10,446 nt of DNA from an uncultured Sphingopyxis sp. GTDB lineage: Bacteria > Pseudomonadota > Alphaproteobacteria > Sphingomonadales > Sphingomonadaceae. The position numbers and the translations under genes are program-made. The stretch spans positions 1 to 10,446 of the forward strand of contig CALFXW010000109.1 in NCBI GenBank assembly GCA_937957805.1, written 5' to 3'. Below, piece by piece: positions 1 through 6,846 of the stretch. Each line of letters opens with the position of its first letter. Within the stretch, counting starts at the first letter, position 1. Under the pieces are notes generated by a model. That model ran no database searches and had not been told where the DNA came from. It worked only from the letters and a program-made list of their open reading frames with translations.

Positions 1-422
1 ATTTCATCGAGGAATAATATGCCGTCCCCCGCCGCTTCCAGGCAACCGATATGCTGACGGCTTGCGCCGGTAAAGGCACCCGCTTCATGTCCGAACAGCT
101 CGCTTTCCAGCAAAGTTGCCGGAATGGCGGCAATGTTGATCGCAACAAAGGGGCGCTTTGCACGCGGGCCAGCCGCATGGATGGCGCGCGCCGCCACTTC
201 CTTGCCGCTACCCGATGCGCCGAGCAAGATCGTGCTTGAATCCCCCTCCACCAGTCCGCGCAAATTGCTGCGCAACTGGCGCATGGCGGTTGAATCACCA
301 ACCAGCGCGTGGGTAAAGGCATCGCCTGGCTCGCTGACCCGTTCATGCATGGTTCTGCCCAATGGGTGTACCCGCATCGTCGTGTCGGTCGTGCCATGCA
401 AAATTTTGTGGGGCTGGTTCAT
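1..422 (-). CDS. Sigma-54-dependent transcriptional activator, AAA+ domain (partial, C-terminus off the left edge)
   Basis: Enhancer-binding activator that uses ATP hydrolysis to open promoters held by sigma-54 RNA polymerase in the cytoplasm. I read 140 codons from the ATG at 422. Visible motifs are a Walker A GASGSGKE (residues 68-75), the sigma-54-contacting loop GAFTGA (115-120) within ELFGHEAGAFTGA, and a Walker B ILFLDE (135-140) at the window edge. An in-frame TAA a few codons upstream limits the N-terminus to about 40-50 residues before the AAA+ domain. There is therefore no room for a receiver or GAF sensor domain, and the architecture resembles PspF. The Fis-type DNA-binding domain would lie outside the window. 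The ATG at 422 has AAGGCGG almost touching it, so a start at an internal ATG (codons 16 or 25) is possible. Family is certain; the regulon cannot be told from here. Confidence 0.93.
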   Translation of the reverse strand, partial: MNQPHKILHGTTDTTMRVHPLGRTMHERVSEPGDAFTHALVGDSTAMRQLRSNLRGLVEGDSSTILLGASGSGKEVAARAIHAAGPRAKRPFVAINIAAIPATLLESELFGHEAGAFTGASRQHIGCLEAAGDGILFLDE

Positions 423-448
423 GCCGCCTTGATGGCGCACCAAGGCTT

Positions 449-464
449 AGCAAAATATGTGTCA
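449..464 (-). promoter_or_regulatory. Candidate -24/-12 (sigma-54) promoter upstream of the sigma-54 activator gene
   Basis: On the minus strand the sequence TGACACATATTTTGCT resembles the sigma-54 consensus TGGCACG-N4-TTGCW with correct spacing. It differs at the second G of the -24 GG pair, normally a critical base, and at the final G of that element. The predicted transcript would start roughly 15 bases before the ATG at 422. The position is attractive (possible autoregulation), but a match this good is expected about once by chance in a window of this size, so confidence is low. Confidence 0.2.
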
Positions 465-498
465 TCGAACCAAAATGGCGCAATATGGGTGAGGTATA

Positions 499-843
499 GT
501 GACGAAAATCAAAAGCTTGGTGCATGCATCGCCCGTCAGACTGGCCACGATTGCCGCTGCGCTCCTCCTCCTTTCCGCCTGCGCAACGCCCGAAAGCCGC
601 GTCCGCAGCGGCCTCGTCGCCGCTGGCGTGCCGCGCCCGGTTGCCGCCTGTATGGCCGAAAGGATGGTCGATCGGCTCAGCCTGCTGCAATTGCGCCGAA
701 TTGGACGATTATCCGACCTGCGCGGCGCGAATGTCGACCAAATGCGCGTTGAACAGATTCTACGCCGTTCCCGCGCGCTGCAAGACCCTGAAATATGGGC
801 AGTTGTTTCCACGTCCGCGGCCATTTGCGCGCTGCAACAATAG
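499..843 (+). CDS. Small conserved-type hypothetical lipoprotein
   Basis: A 114-residue protein with a lipoprotein signal peptide. It has a basic N-terminus, a hydrophobic core (about residues 15-25) and a lipobox LSAC, with Cys28 as the predicted lipidation site. The residue after the Cys is Ala, so the inner-membrane retention signal Asp is absent and outer-membrane location is likely. The mature part is alpha-helical in character, with VRSGLVAAGV and a Leu/Arg-rich stretch (about 57-75), and carries two cysteines (Cys51, Cys110) that could form a disulfide. The start is the GTG at 499, preceded by GGGTGAGG at 487-494. The gene diverges from the sigma-54 activator and is followed by sucC after 151 bp. 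I recall similar short lipoproteins in sphingomonads but know no function. Confidence 0.75.
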   Translation: MTKIKSLVHASPVRLATIAAALLLLSACATPESRVRSGLVAAGVPRPVAACMAERMVDRLSLLQLRRIGRLSDLRGANVDQMRVEQILRRSRALQDPEIWAVVSTSAAICALQQ

Positions 844-855
844 CGGCGTTACATT

Positions 856-869
856 CCGACTTGCGTCGG
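856..869 (+). terminator. Small hairpin after the lipoprotein gene, weak terminator candidate
   Basis: A perfect 5-bp stem, CCGAC/GTCGG with loop TTGC, lies 12 bases after the stop codon of the small lipoprotein gene. No T-tract follows, so it may be only a transcript 3' end or chance. The rest of 844-994 shows no clear promoter; sucC has GAAGGG at 981-986 as its ribosome binding site. Confidence 0.2.
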
Positions 870-994
870 CGCTTATGCTGCAGCCCGTCCCCCAGATTAT
901 CGACCTATGGACTGCGAAGGGCTTTGCATCGCGGGCCGCGCTGTGCTTTAGCGCCGCCTGATTCCATTTTTCGCGCTTATGAAGGGTCAGACAT

Positions 995-2194
995 ATGAAT
1001 ATCCACGAATATCAGGCAAAAGAGCTGTTGGCTGCCCATGGTGTGGCGGTGCCAAAGGGCTTTGCGGCGCTGAGCGTGGAAGAAGCGGTGGCAGCGGCAA
1101 AGCAGCTTCCCGGGCCGCTATGGGTCGTCAAGGCGCAAATCCACGCTGGTGGTCGCGGCAAGGGCAAATTTGCCGAACTGCCCGCCGATGCAAAGGGTGG
1201 TGTGCGCCTCGCCCGCTCGATTGAAGAGGTGGAGGCGAATGCCCGCGAAATGCTGGGCAATACGCTGGTCACCATCCAGACCGGCCCGGCGGGCAAGCAG
1301 GTCAACCGCCTCTACATCACCGACGGGGCGGATATTGCGCACGAATATTATCTCTCCCTGCTCGTCGATCGCAAATCGAGCCGCATTGCCATGGTCGTTT
1401 CGACCGAAGGTGGCATGGATATCGAAGCGGTCGCGCACGACACCCCCGAAAAAATCACCACGCTGACGATCGACCCGGCAACCGGCGTTACCGATGCCGA
1501 CGCTGCGGCGGCGGCCAATGCGCTCCGCCTCAGCGGCGATACCGCCGAACAGGCCAAGACGGTGGTCAAACAGCTTTATGCCGCATTTATCGCGACCGAC
1601 ATGTCGATGCTAGAAATCAACCCGCTGGTTGAAACCCCGACGGGCGACATTTTGGTTCTCGATGCGAAGGTCAGTTTCGACAGCAATGCGCTGTTCCGGC
1701 ACAAGGGGGTTGCGGCGCTGCGCGATGAAAGCGAAGAAGACCCAGCCGAGGTGGAGGCATCGCAATATGACCTCGCCTATATCAAGCTCGACGGCAATAT
1801 CGGCTGCATGGTGAACGGTGCGGGTCTGGCGATGGCGACGATGGACATCATCAAGCTCAACGGCGAATTTCCGGCCAATTTCCTGGACGTTGGTGGCGGC
1901 GCGAACAAGGAAAAGGTCACGGCCGCGTTCAAAATCATCCTCAAGGATCCGGCGGTAAAGGGCATCCTCGTCAACATCTTTGGCGGCATCATGAAATGCG
2001 ACATTATCGCCGATGGCATCGTCGCGGCGGCCAAGGAAGTAAATTTGTCGGTGCCGCTCGTCGTCCGGCTCGAAGGGACTAATGTCGAGGCCGGCAAGGC
2101 GATTTTGGCGGGCAGCGGGCTTGCCATCGTTCCGGCCAATGATCTGGGCGACGCGGCGCGGAAAATCGTTGCAGAGGTGCGCAAGGTCGCGTGA
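995..2194 (+). CDS. sucC: Succinate-CoA ligase [ADP-forming] subunit beta
   Basis: Nucleotide-binding beta subunit of succinyl-CoA synthetase. It pairs with SucD (alpha) to convert succinyl-CoA, ADP or GDP and phosphate into succinate, CoA and ATP or GTP in the TCA cycle. The 399-residue length fits the family (E. coli 388). An ATP-grasp fold covers the N-terminal half: Lys46 with AQIHAGGRGKGKF (47-59), then the Mg-binding Asn209 in EINP and Asp223 in LDAKV, spaced as in E. coli Asn199/Asp213. The C-terminal CoA-ligase domain holds GCMVNGAGLAM around Asn274 (E. coli Asn264), FLDVGGGA, and NIFGGIMKCD with the GGI substrate loop. Start at ATG 995, with GAAGGG 8 bases upstream. Unusually, sucD does not follow; etfBA does. 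Identification is secure. Confidence 0.98.
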   Translation: MNIHEYQAKELLAAHGVAVPKGFAALSVEEAVAAAKQLPGPLWVVKAQIHAGGRGKGKFAELPADAKGGVRLARSIEEVEANAREMLGNTLVTIQTGPAGKQVNRLYITDGADIAHEYYLSLLVDRKSSRIAMVVSTEGGMDIEAVAHDTPEKITTLTIDPATGVTDADAAAAANALRLSGDTAEQAKTVVKQLYAAFIATDMSMLEINPLVETPTGDILVLDAKVSFDSNALFRHKGVAALRDESEEDPAEVEASQYDLAYIKLDGNIGCMVNGAGLAMATMDIIKLNGEFPANFLDVGGGANKEKVTAAFKIILKDPAVKGILVNIFGGIMKCDIIADGIVAAAKEVNLSVPLVVRLEGTNVEAGKAILAGSGLAIVPANDLGDAARKIVAEVRKVA

Positions 2195-2200
2195 AGTCTA

Positions 2201-2232
2201 GTTGCGGCGCGGCAGCGATGTTGCACCGCAAC
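2201..2232 (+). terminator. Hairpin between sucC and etfB (terminator or 3'-end stabiliser)
   Basis: A perfect 7-bp stem, GTTGCGG/CCGCAAC, with an 18-base loop that can form further inner GCA/TGC pairs, starts six bases after the sucC stop. No T-tract follows, so a classic intrinsic terminator is not shown. It may mark the sucC 3' end or limit read-through into etfBA. Confidence 0.35.
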
Positions 2233-2240
2233 ATATGACG

Positions 2241-2256
2241 TTGACGTGAACGTTAA
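2241..2256 (+). promoter_or_regulatory. Near-perfect palindrome upstream of etfBA, candidate operator overlapping a -35-like box
   Basis: TTGACGTGAACGTTAA is a 16-bp inverted repeat (TTGACGT-GA-ACGTTAA) with one mismatched pair, 52 bases before the etfB ATG. Its left arm, TTGACG, could serve as a -35 element, with weak -10-like sequence about 17 bases downstream (2264-2272). Palindromes of this length and type are bound by regulators of acyl-CoA catabolism such as LiuR (MerR family) or TetR-type repressors. The assignment to any of them is inference. Confidence 0.4.
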
Positions 2257-2308
2257 CTTGCGATAGCGAATAGACAGGCTCGAAACGAATTTTGGGAGTG
2301 TTGGGCAA

Positions 2309-3052
2309 ATGAAAATCATCGTCCCGGTAAAGCGGGTGCTCGATTACAACGTCAAACCGCGCGTTAAATCGGACGGCAGCGGGGTTGACCTGGCCAATGT
2401 CAAAATGAGCATGAACCCGTTTGATGAAATCGCGGTGGAGGAGGCGATCCGTCTCAAGGAAAAGGGGGTGGCGAGCGAAATCGTCGCCGTTTCCATCGGC
2501 CCGGCCAAGGCCGCCGAAACGCTGCGCACCGCGCTCGCCATGGGTGCCGACCGCGCGATTTTGGTTGAGGCGGAGGATGTCGAACCGCTGGGTGTTGCGA
2601 AATTGCTGAAGGCAATTGCCGATGAAGAGGCACCGGGCCTCATCATCCTGGGCAAGCAGGCGATTGATGATGACAGCAACCAAACCGGGCAGATGCTCGC
2701 TGCCTTGCTGAACTGGGGGCAAGCAACCTTTGCCAACAGCGTCGAAATTGCCGATGACGCGGCCAAGGTTGTGCGCGAAATCGACGGTGGTTTGCAGACC
2801 GTGTCGGTCAAACTGCCCGCGATTATCACCACCGATTTGCGGCTCAACGAACCGCGCTATGCATCGCTCCCCAACATCATGAAGGCGAAGTCAAAGCCTT
2901 TGGCGACCAAGAGCCCAGCCGATCTGGGCGTCGATGTGACACCGCGCCTCACCACCAAGCATGTCGGTGAACCGGCGGTGCGTCAGGCCGGGGTAAAGGT
3001 CGGCAGCGTCGATGAATTGGTGGCAAAGCTCAAAGATATGGGAGTGGCGTGA
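2309..3052 (+). CDS. etfB: Electron transfer flavoprotein subunit beta
   Basis: Beta subunit of the soluble ETF heterodimer. It carries electrons from acyl-CoA dehydrogenases, and from enzymes such as isovaleryl-CoA and dimethylglycine dehydrogenases, to ETF:ubiquinone oxidoreductase. The 247-residue length is normal. AMP-binding and interface motifs are visible: N-terminal KIIVPVKRVLDY, MNPFDEIAVEEA (35-46), and GKQAIDDDSNQTGQML (115-130). The segment LNEPRYASLPNIMKAKSK (179-196) matches the dehydrogenase recognition loop of mammalian/Paracoccus group I ETF, with Leu187 at the anchor position. Of the two lysines methylated in human ETFB, one aligns with Lys192 and the other with Ser195 by simple motif alignment. 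Start at ATG 2309, with GGGAG at 2294-2298. First gene of an etfBA pair. Confidence 0.97.
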   Translation: MKIIVPVKRVLDYNVKPRVKSDGSGVDLANVKMSMNPFDEIAVEEAIRLKEKGVASEIVAVSIGPAKAAETLRTALAMGADRAILVEAEDVEPLGVAKLLKAIADEEAPGLIILGKQAIDDDSNQTGQMLAALLNWGQATFANSVEIADDAAKVVREIDGGLQTVSVKLPAIITTDLRLNEPRYASLPNIMKAKSKPLATKSPADLGVDVTPRLTTKHVGEPAVRQAGVKVGSVDELVAKLKDMGVA

Positions 3053-3981
3053 TGAAAACGCTCGTCTGGGTTGAACATGACGGCAGCGCCGTCAAGGATG
3101 CAACGCTGAGCGCGGTGAGCGCGGCGGCCAAATTGGGCAGCGTCGATCTGATCGTCGCAGGACAAAAAATCGGTGATGTTGCGGCGGCAGCAGCAAAAAT
3201 TGCGGGCGTCGGCAGCGTCCACGCCGCTGATGATGCGGCGCTTGCCCATGGTCTTGCCGAAAATGTCGCGCCCCTGGTGGCGGGGTTGATGGCAGGTTAT
3301 GACGCCTTTGTCGCGCCCGCGACCAGCGCCGCCAAAAATGTCGCGCCGCGCGTTGCCGCGCTGCTCGACGTTATGCAGATCAGCGACATTTTGTCCGTCG
3401 AAGGGCCAAAATGCTTCACCCGCCCGATTTATGCGGGCAACGCAATTGCGACGGTTGAATCGGCGGATGCCAAATTGGTTATCACCGTGCGCACCACCGC
3501 ATTTGAAAAGGCGGCGCGTGAGGGCGGTAGCGGCAATGTCGTTGCGGCATCGGGCGCGGCGGATGCCGGGCTGTCGAGCTTTGTTGGCGAAGAAATTGCC
3601 AAGGCAGAACGCCCCGAACTGACCAGCGCCAAAATCATCGTTTCGGGTGGCCGTGCGCTGGGTTCGGCGGAAAAATTTGCCGAAGTCATCTTCCCGCTTG
3701 CCGACAAATTGGGTGCAGGCGTCGGGGCCAGCCGGGCAGCGGTTGACGCGGGCTATGTCCCCAATGATTTTCAGGTTGGGCAGACGGGCAAGATTGTCGC
3801 GCCTGAAGTCTATATGGCCATCGGCATTTCGGGCGCCATCCAGCATCTGGCGGGGATGAAGGACAGCAAGACCATCATCGCCATCAACAAGGATGAGGAT
3901 GCGCCGATTTTCCAGATTGCCGACATCGGGCTGGTCGCCGACCTGTTCAATGCCGTGCCTGAACTGACCGGCAAACTGTAA
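3052..3981 (+). CDS. etfA: Electron transfer flavoprotein subunit alpha
   Basis: FAD-binding alpha subunit of ETF, partner of EtfB. The 309-residue length is typical. The C-terminal FAD domain is clear: SGGRALGSAE (198-207, with the conserved Arg201 near the flavin), QVGQTGKIVAPEVYMAIGIS (241-260), GAIQHLAGMKDSK, and NKDEDAPIF (279-287) leading to the C-terminal IADIGLVADLF. The N-terminal half carries the less conserved ETF domain I. Its ATG shares one base with the etfB TGA (sequence TGATG), so translation is coupled. An in-frame GTG at 3049 would add one residue, but GGAGTGG at 3041-3047 is better spaced for the ATG at 3052. The gene ends in a convergent gap facing the lipoprotein peptidase gene. 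Confidence 0.97.
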   Translation: MKTLVWVEHDGSAVKDATLSAVSAAAKLGSVDLIVAGQKIGDVAAAAAKIAGVGSVHAADDAALAHGLAENVAPLVAGLMAGYDAFVAPATSAAKNVAPRVAALLDVMQISDILSVEGPKCFTRPIYAGNAIATVESADAKLVITVRTTAFEKAAREGGSGNVVAASGAADAGLSSFVGEEIAKAERPELTSAKIIVSGGRALGSAEKFAEVIFPLADKLGAGVGASRAAVDAGYVPNDFQVGQTGKIVAPEVYMAIGISGAIQHLAGMKDSKTIIAINKDEDAPIFQIADIGLVADLFNAVPELTGKL

Positions 3982-3994
3982 ATTACGCTGCTAG

Positions 3995-4029
3995 CCCGTT
4001 CGCAGCTCGACACGCTCGGTGCGAACGGG
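3995..4029. terminator. Strong hairpin after etfA, likely transcription end
   Basis: A perfect 10-bp inverted repeat, CCCGTTCGCA (3995-4004) and TGCGAACGGG (4020-4029), encloses a 15-base loop and begins 13 bases after the etfA stop. It lies between two convergent genes and is nearly symmetric, so it could end transcripts from either side. No T-run follows. The loop contains CTCGACACG, the complement of the CGTGTCGAG core of the dispersed repeat a few bases on, so the hairpin may itself derive from that repeat family. Confidence 0.5.
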
Positions 4030-4049
4030 GTGGCGCGCGCCTGCAATCG

Positions 4050-4076
4050 GTTCGTGTCGAGCGAAGTCGAGACATG
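4050..4076 (+). repeat. Dispersed intergenic repeat, GTTCGTGTCGAGCGAAG type
   Basis: The first 17 bases, GTTCGTGTCGAGCGAAG, occur identically at 7091-7107 in the window's other non-coding gap. The copy here continues as TCGAGACATG, giving short internal inverted repeats (TGTC/GACA, TCGA/TCGA) that can fold as a hairpin. I recall the same motif as a common intergenic repeat in sphingomonad genomes. The rest of the gap to 4156 shows no gene or repeat. Confidence 0.6.
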
Positions 4077-4156
4077 ACGCAACGGACGGTCACGTAAACG
4101 CGGGTGACGGGCGTCTGCATAGGCCAGCGCACAGGCTTGCAATCGCCCGCAGTCCC

Positions 4157-5590
4157 CTATCGCCGCGCGGCGCGCGCTTCCATCGCAACCAGATCCGCCG
4201 GAAAGGTCGGCTCGGACAAAATGCGCTGCATCCGCGCCCAGCGGGTGGCGGCATCTGCATCGCCTGCCTCCACCGCGCGGTGGACAAGGTCGCGTCCCCA
4301 GCCATAATTCAGCACATAGGAACGGTAATGGTCGGTAAAGCCCATGGATTGTTCAGCGCGCGCTGGGCTGAGCAACAGATAATGCTGGCTGAGTTCAATC
4401 GCGCGTTCGCGGCTGATTTCACCGTCGAGATACATTTTGGCGATGGTCAGCCGTGCCCCGCCCAGCGCATCGGTGGCAGCGGAAACACGGGCAAAATCCT
4501 CCGCACTCGCGGGGTCTAACCCAGCGAGCGGGTAGAGGACATCGCGTTCAAAGGCGAGCTTTTCTTCCCCCGGAAAGGCGAGGTCGATGCCGTAATTGGC
4601 GCTCCCCTCCGCAATCACTGACTGCGGACTGTAAAGCGGGTTGACCGTAAATTCCTGCCAATGGCGGGTGCGCACCAGATTTTGTTCGATCATCATGTTG
4701 AGCACATGGTGGCCGGGGTAACCCTCATGACAGCCCAGGTCGACCGCGCGGCTGATGCGGATGGGCAGGTCGGTATTGACCTGAATCAGGCTGTGAAAAT
4801 TGCCCTGATAATAATTATAGCCCGACCATGGTTTATTGGTGACGAGTTCGAGCGTGAAGCTCTCCCCCTCCGGCAGGCGCATATGCGCCATGGTGCGTCG
4901 CCGACATTCGCCAATCGCCGCTTCCAATACTGTGCGCACCTTGTCGGGCGGGATGGTGTAGCGATCATAAAAGGCATCGACCCGCGCGGCGAGCGGCCCT
5001 TCGCCCGGCACCAGATGGTCCAGCCCGGCAAGCACCCGGTCATAATGGCTGAGCGGTTCGAGCGTCGGGTTGGTGGCGAACAGCCCCGTCGCCTCATCGG
5101 CAAAGCGATATTGCCGCCCGCCGAGCATCTGCAATCTGGTGTCGGCGGCGTGGAGCATGCCGCGCAGTGCAATCAGCCGAGCGCGCTGGCTGCCCGTGGC
5201 TGGCGGCCCGGCAAAGGCGCGGGTGGCAAGGGCTGCATCTATTTCGGCAATCAGCGCGCGGGCTGCGACGGCGAGTTCGGCGGGGCTGCGCGGGTGGGCG
5301 TTGGCCGCGGTGCGCCATTCGGCGGGGCCATAATAGGCATCGACATAATCCCCCTCATGACTGCCCGCCTCCAGCGTCAGGCGGATATAGGCATCCGCCA
5401 TGCGATTGGCCAAAGCTTCGGGGCTTTCCACCACAGAGGTATTGGCTGGCGCGCTGGTCGGGGCGCTGGCTGGCGCAACAGGGGCCATGCCGTCCGTGCC
5501 CATCACACAGCCGCCCAGCATCAGCGCGCCAAGCGCGCCGCCACTTATCGCCAGCGCGCAACGCGCGCTCAGCCAGTATTTTCGGTCCAT
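4157..5590 (-). CDS. DUF885-family zinc metallopeptidase-like lipoprotein
   Basis: A 477-residue exported protein of the DUF885 family, a zincin-like group usually considered peptidases whose substrates are mostly unknown. It begins with a lipoprotein signal peptide (hydrophobic about 12-25, lipobox LGGC with Cys28; Val at +2 favours the outer membrane). An Ala/Pro/Thr-rich linker to about residue 55 follows. The family zinc motif HEGYPGHH lies at residues 288-295 (His288, Glu289, His294/295), with a downstream Glu328 in AEGSANYGID as probable third ligand. The C-terminal RSYVLNYGWGRDLV (423-436) also fits the family. Its start overlaps nhaA by 22 bp, with GGAGG four bases before the ATG, so the two are probably co-transcribed. 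Convergent with etfA. Family confidence high; substrate unknown. Confidence 0.88.
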   Translation of the reverse strand: MDRKYWLSARCALAISGGALGALMLGGCVMGTDGMAPVAPASAPTSAPANTSVVESPEALANRMADAYIRLTLEAGSHEGDYVDAYYGPAEWRTAANAHPRSPAELAVAARALIAEIDAALATRAFAGPPATGSQRARLIALRGMLHAADTRLQMLGGRQYRFADEATGLFATNPTLEPLSHYDRVLAGLDHLVPGEGPLAARVDAFYDRYTIPPDKVRTVLEAAIGECRRRTMAHMRLPEGESFTLELVTNKPWSGYNYYQGNFHSLIQVNTDLPIRISRAVDLGCHEGYPGHHVLNMMIEQNLVRTRHWQEFTVNPLYSPQSVIAEGSANYGIDLAFPGEEKLAFERDVLYPLAGLDPASAEDFARVSAATDALGGARLTIAKMYLDGEISRERAIELSQHYLLLSPARAEQSMGFTDHYRSYVLNYGWGRDLVHRAVEAGDADAATRWARMQRILSEPTFPADLVAMEARAARR

Positions 5591-6816
5591 GCAACCTCCC
5601 CCTCCTCAATCGCATCCACATCAACCTCTGCCGTCGCAGGGGCAAGGCGCAGCACGATATAGCCCGCCAATGCCGATGCAATTGACCCGGCAAAAGTGCC
5701 GATTTTGGCGGCTTCGTTCAATTCGCCCAGACTATAGGCAAGGCCACCGATAAACAGGCTCATCGTAAAGCCGATACCGCAAAGCAGCGCGGTGCCATAA
5801 ATATGCACCCAGCGGCTGCCCATCGGCATGGCCGCGAACTTGCACCGCACGGCGATGAATACCGCCCCGAAAATCCCCAATTGCTTACCCAGAAACAGGC
5901 CGAGCGCGACCGCCAGCGGCAGCGGCGATAGTAACGGCACCGCGTCCGGCCCGCCCAACACCACCCCGGCATTGGCGAAACCGAACAGCGGCACGATGAC
6001 GAGCGATACCGGCTTTGCGAGCAGATGTTCCATCTGGTGCAGCGTTGAATCGCTCGCGTCGGGCGTACCGGGAGTGGGGATGATTGGCACGGTGAGCGCA
6101 GCGAGGACGCCCGCAATCGTCGCATGGACACCCGAACAAAGCACCGCATACCAGAGGAGGACAAAGCCGACCAAATAGGGGGTCAGCGTCTTCACCCCCT
6201 GCCGGTTCATCAGCATCATCGCGGCAAAAATCATCGCAGCGGCGAGCAGCGCCAGCCAGTTCAGCCCGCCCGAATAAAATAGCGCGATAATCGCCACCGC
6301 CCCCATGTCATCGACAATCGCGACGGTGACGAGGAATAGTTTGAGCGATGCGGGCACCCGGTTGCCGAGCAGCGCCATCACCCCCATGGCAAAGGCGATG
6401 TCGGTGGCGGAGGGGATGGCCCAGCCGTGGAGCAGGTCGGCACGCCAGCCGATGGTCAGCGCGAAAATCAGCGCGGGCACGGCCATGCCGCTGGCGGCGG
6501 CCAGCACGGGCAGGCGGCGTTGCGGCCATGTCGCCAGCCGTCCGTCGATCAGCTCGCGTTTGATTTCGAGCCCGACGAACAGGAAAAATAGCGCCATCAG
6601 CCCATCATTTATCCACAAATGGATGGTCATCGGCCCGACCGCGTTGGACAGATAGGGGCCGGTGACGATGTGCAGTGCGTGGAAATATTCCGCGCCAAAT
6701 GGTGAATTGGCGATCAGCATCGCAATCGCCGCTGCCACCATCAACAAAATGCCGCCCGCCGCCTCACTATCCAGAAAGTCGCGCAATGCTGATGCGGGCC
6801 GGGGAGGAGCGGTCAT
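5569..6816 (-). CDS. nhaA: Na+/H+ antiporter NhaA
   Basis: Inner-membrane electrogenic antiporter exchanging two H+ inward for one Na+ (or Li+) outward, used for sodium and alkaline pH homeostasis. The 415-residue protein (E. coli 388) shows the expected hydrophobic segments. Family hallmarks present are LFFLFVGLEIKREL (77-90), ATDIAFAMGVMALLG (137-151, with Thr138/Asp139 matching E. coli Thr132/Asp133), and IVDDMGAVAIIALFY, where Asp169/Asp170 correspond to the ion-binding Asp163/Asp164. LGKQLGIFGA near residue 315 matches the segment of E. coli Lys300. The C-terminus carries an acidic tail, AEVDVDAIEEGEVAW. The start at 6816 has only a weak Shine-Dalgarno sequence. First gene of a two-gene minus-strand unit with the lipoprotein peptidase. 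Confidence 0.97.
   Translation of the reverse strand: MTAPPRPASALRDFLDSEAAGGILLMVAAAIAMLIANSPFGAEYFHALHIVTGPYLSNAVGPMTIHLWINDGLMALFFLFVGLEIKRELIDGRLATWPQRRLPVLAAASGMAVPALIFALTIGWRADLLHGWAIPSATDIAFAMGVMALLGNRVPASLKLFLVTVAIVDDMGAVAIIALFYSGGLNWLALLAAAMIFAAMMLMNRQGVKTLTPYLVGFVLLWYAVLCSGVHATIAGVLAALTVPIIPTPGTPDASDSTLHQMEHLLAKPVSLVIVPLFGFANAGVVLGGPDAVPLLSPLPLAVALGLFLGKQLGIFGAVFIAVRCKFAAMPMGSRWVHIYGTALLCGIGFTMSLFIGGLAYSLGELNEAAKIGTFAGSIASALAGYIVLRLAPATAEVDVDAIEEGEVAWTENTG
5595..5607 (-). promoter_or_regulatory. Strong ribosome binding site for the lipoprotein peptidase gene, inside nhaA
   Basis: On the minus strand GAGGAGGGGGAGG ends four bases before the ATG at 5590 and lies within the last codons of nhaA. 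It contains two GGAGG copies, supports the chosen start, and indicates that the downstream gene is translated from the nhaA transcript with its own initiation. Confidence 0.75.
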
Positions 6817-6846
6817 GGCCGCTGTCTAATCCCGATTGCCGCCAAA

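Noticed and set aside
343..690. A 115-codon minus-strand frame across the divergent gap.
   Set aside because: It overlaps both the sigma-54 activator, in a different frame with clear Walker and GAFTGA motifs downstream, and the lipoprotein gene. It shows no features of its own.
2983..3846. A 287-codon open frame on the minus strand across etfA.
   Set aside because: It is antisense to a secure EtfA. The Arg/Asn/Asp-rich sequence has no family resemblance.
4661..5662. A 333-codon open frame on the plus strand opposite the lipoprotein peptidase gene.
   Set aside because: Composition is typical of a mirrored frame (His, Arg, Gly, Ala), with no recognisable motif. The opposite strand encodes the HEGYPGHH protein.
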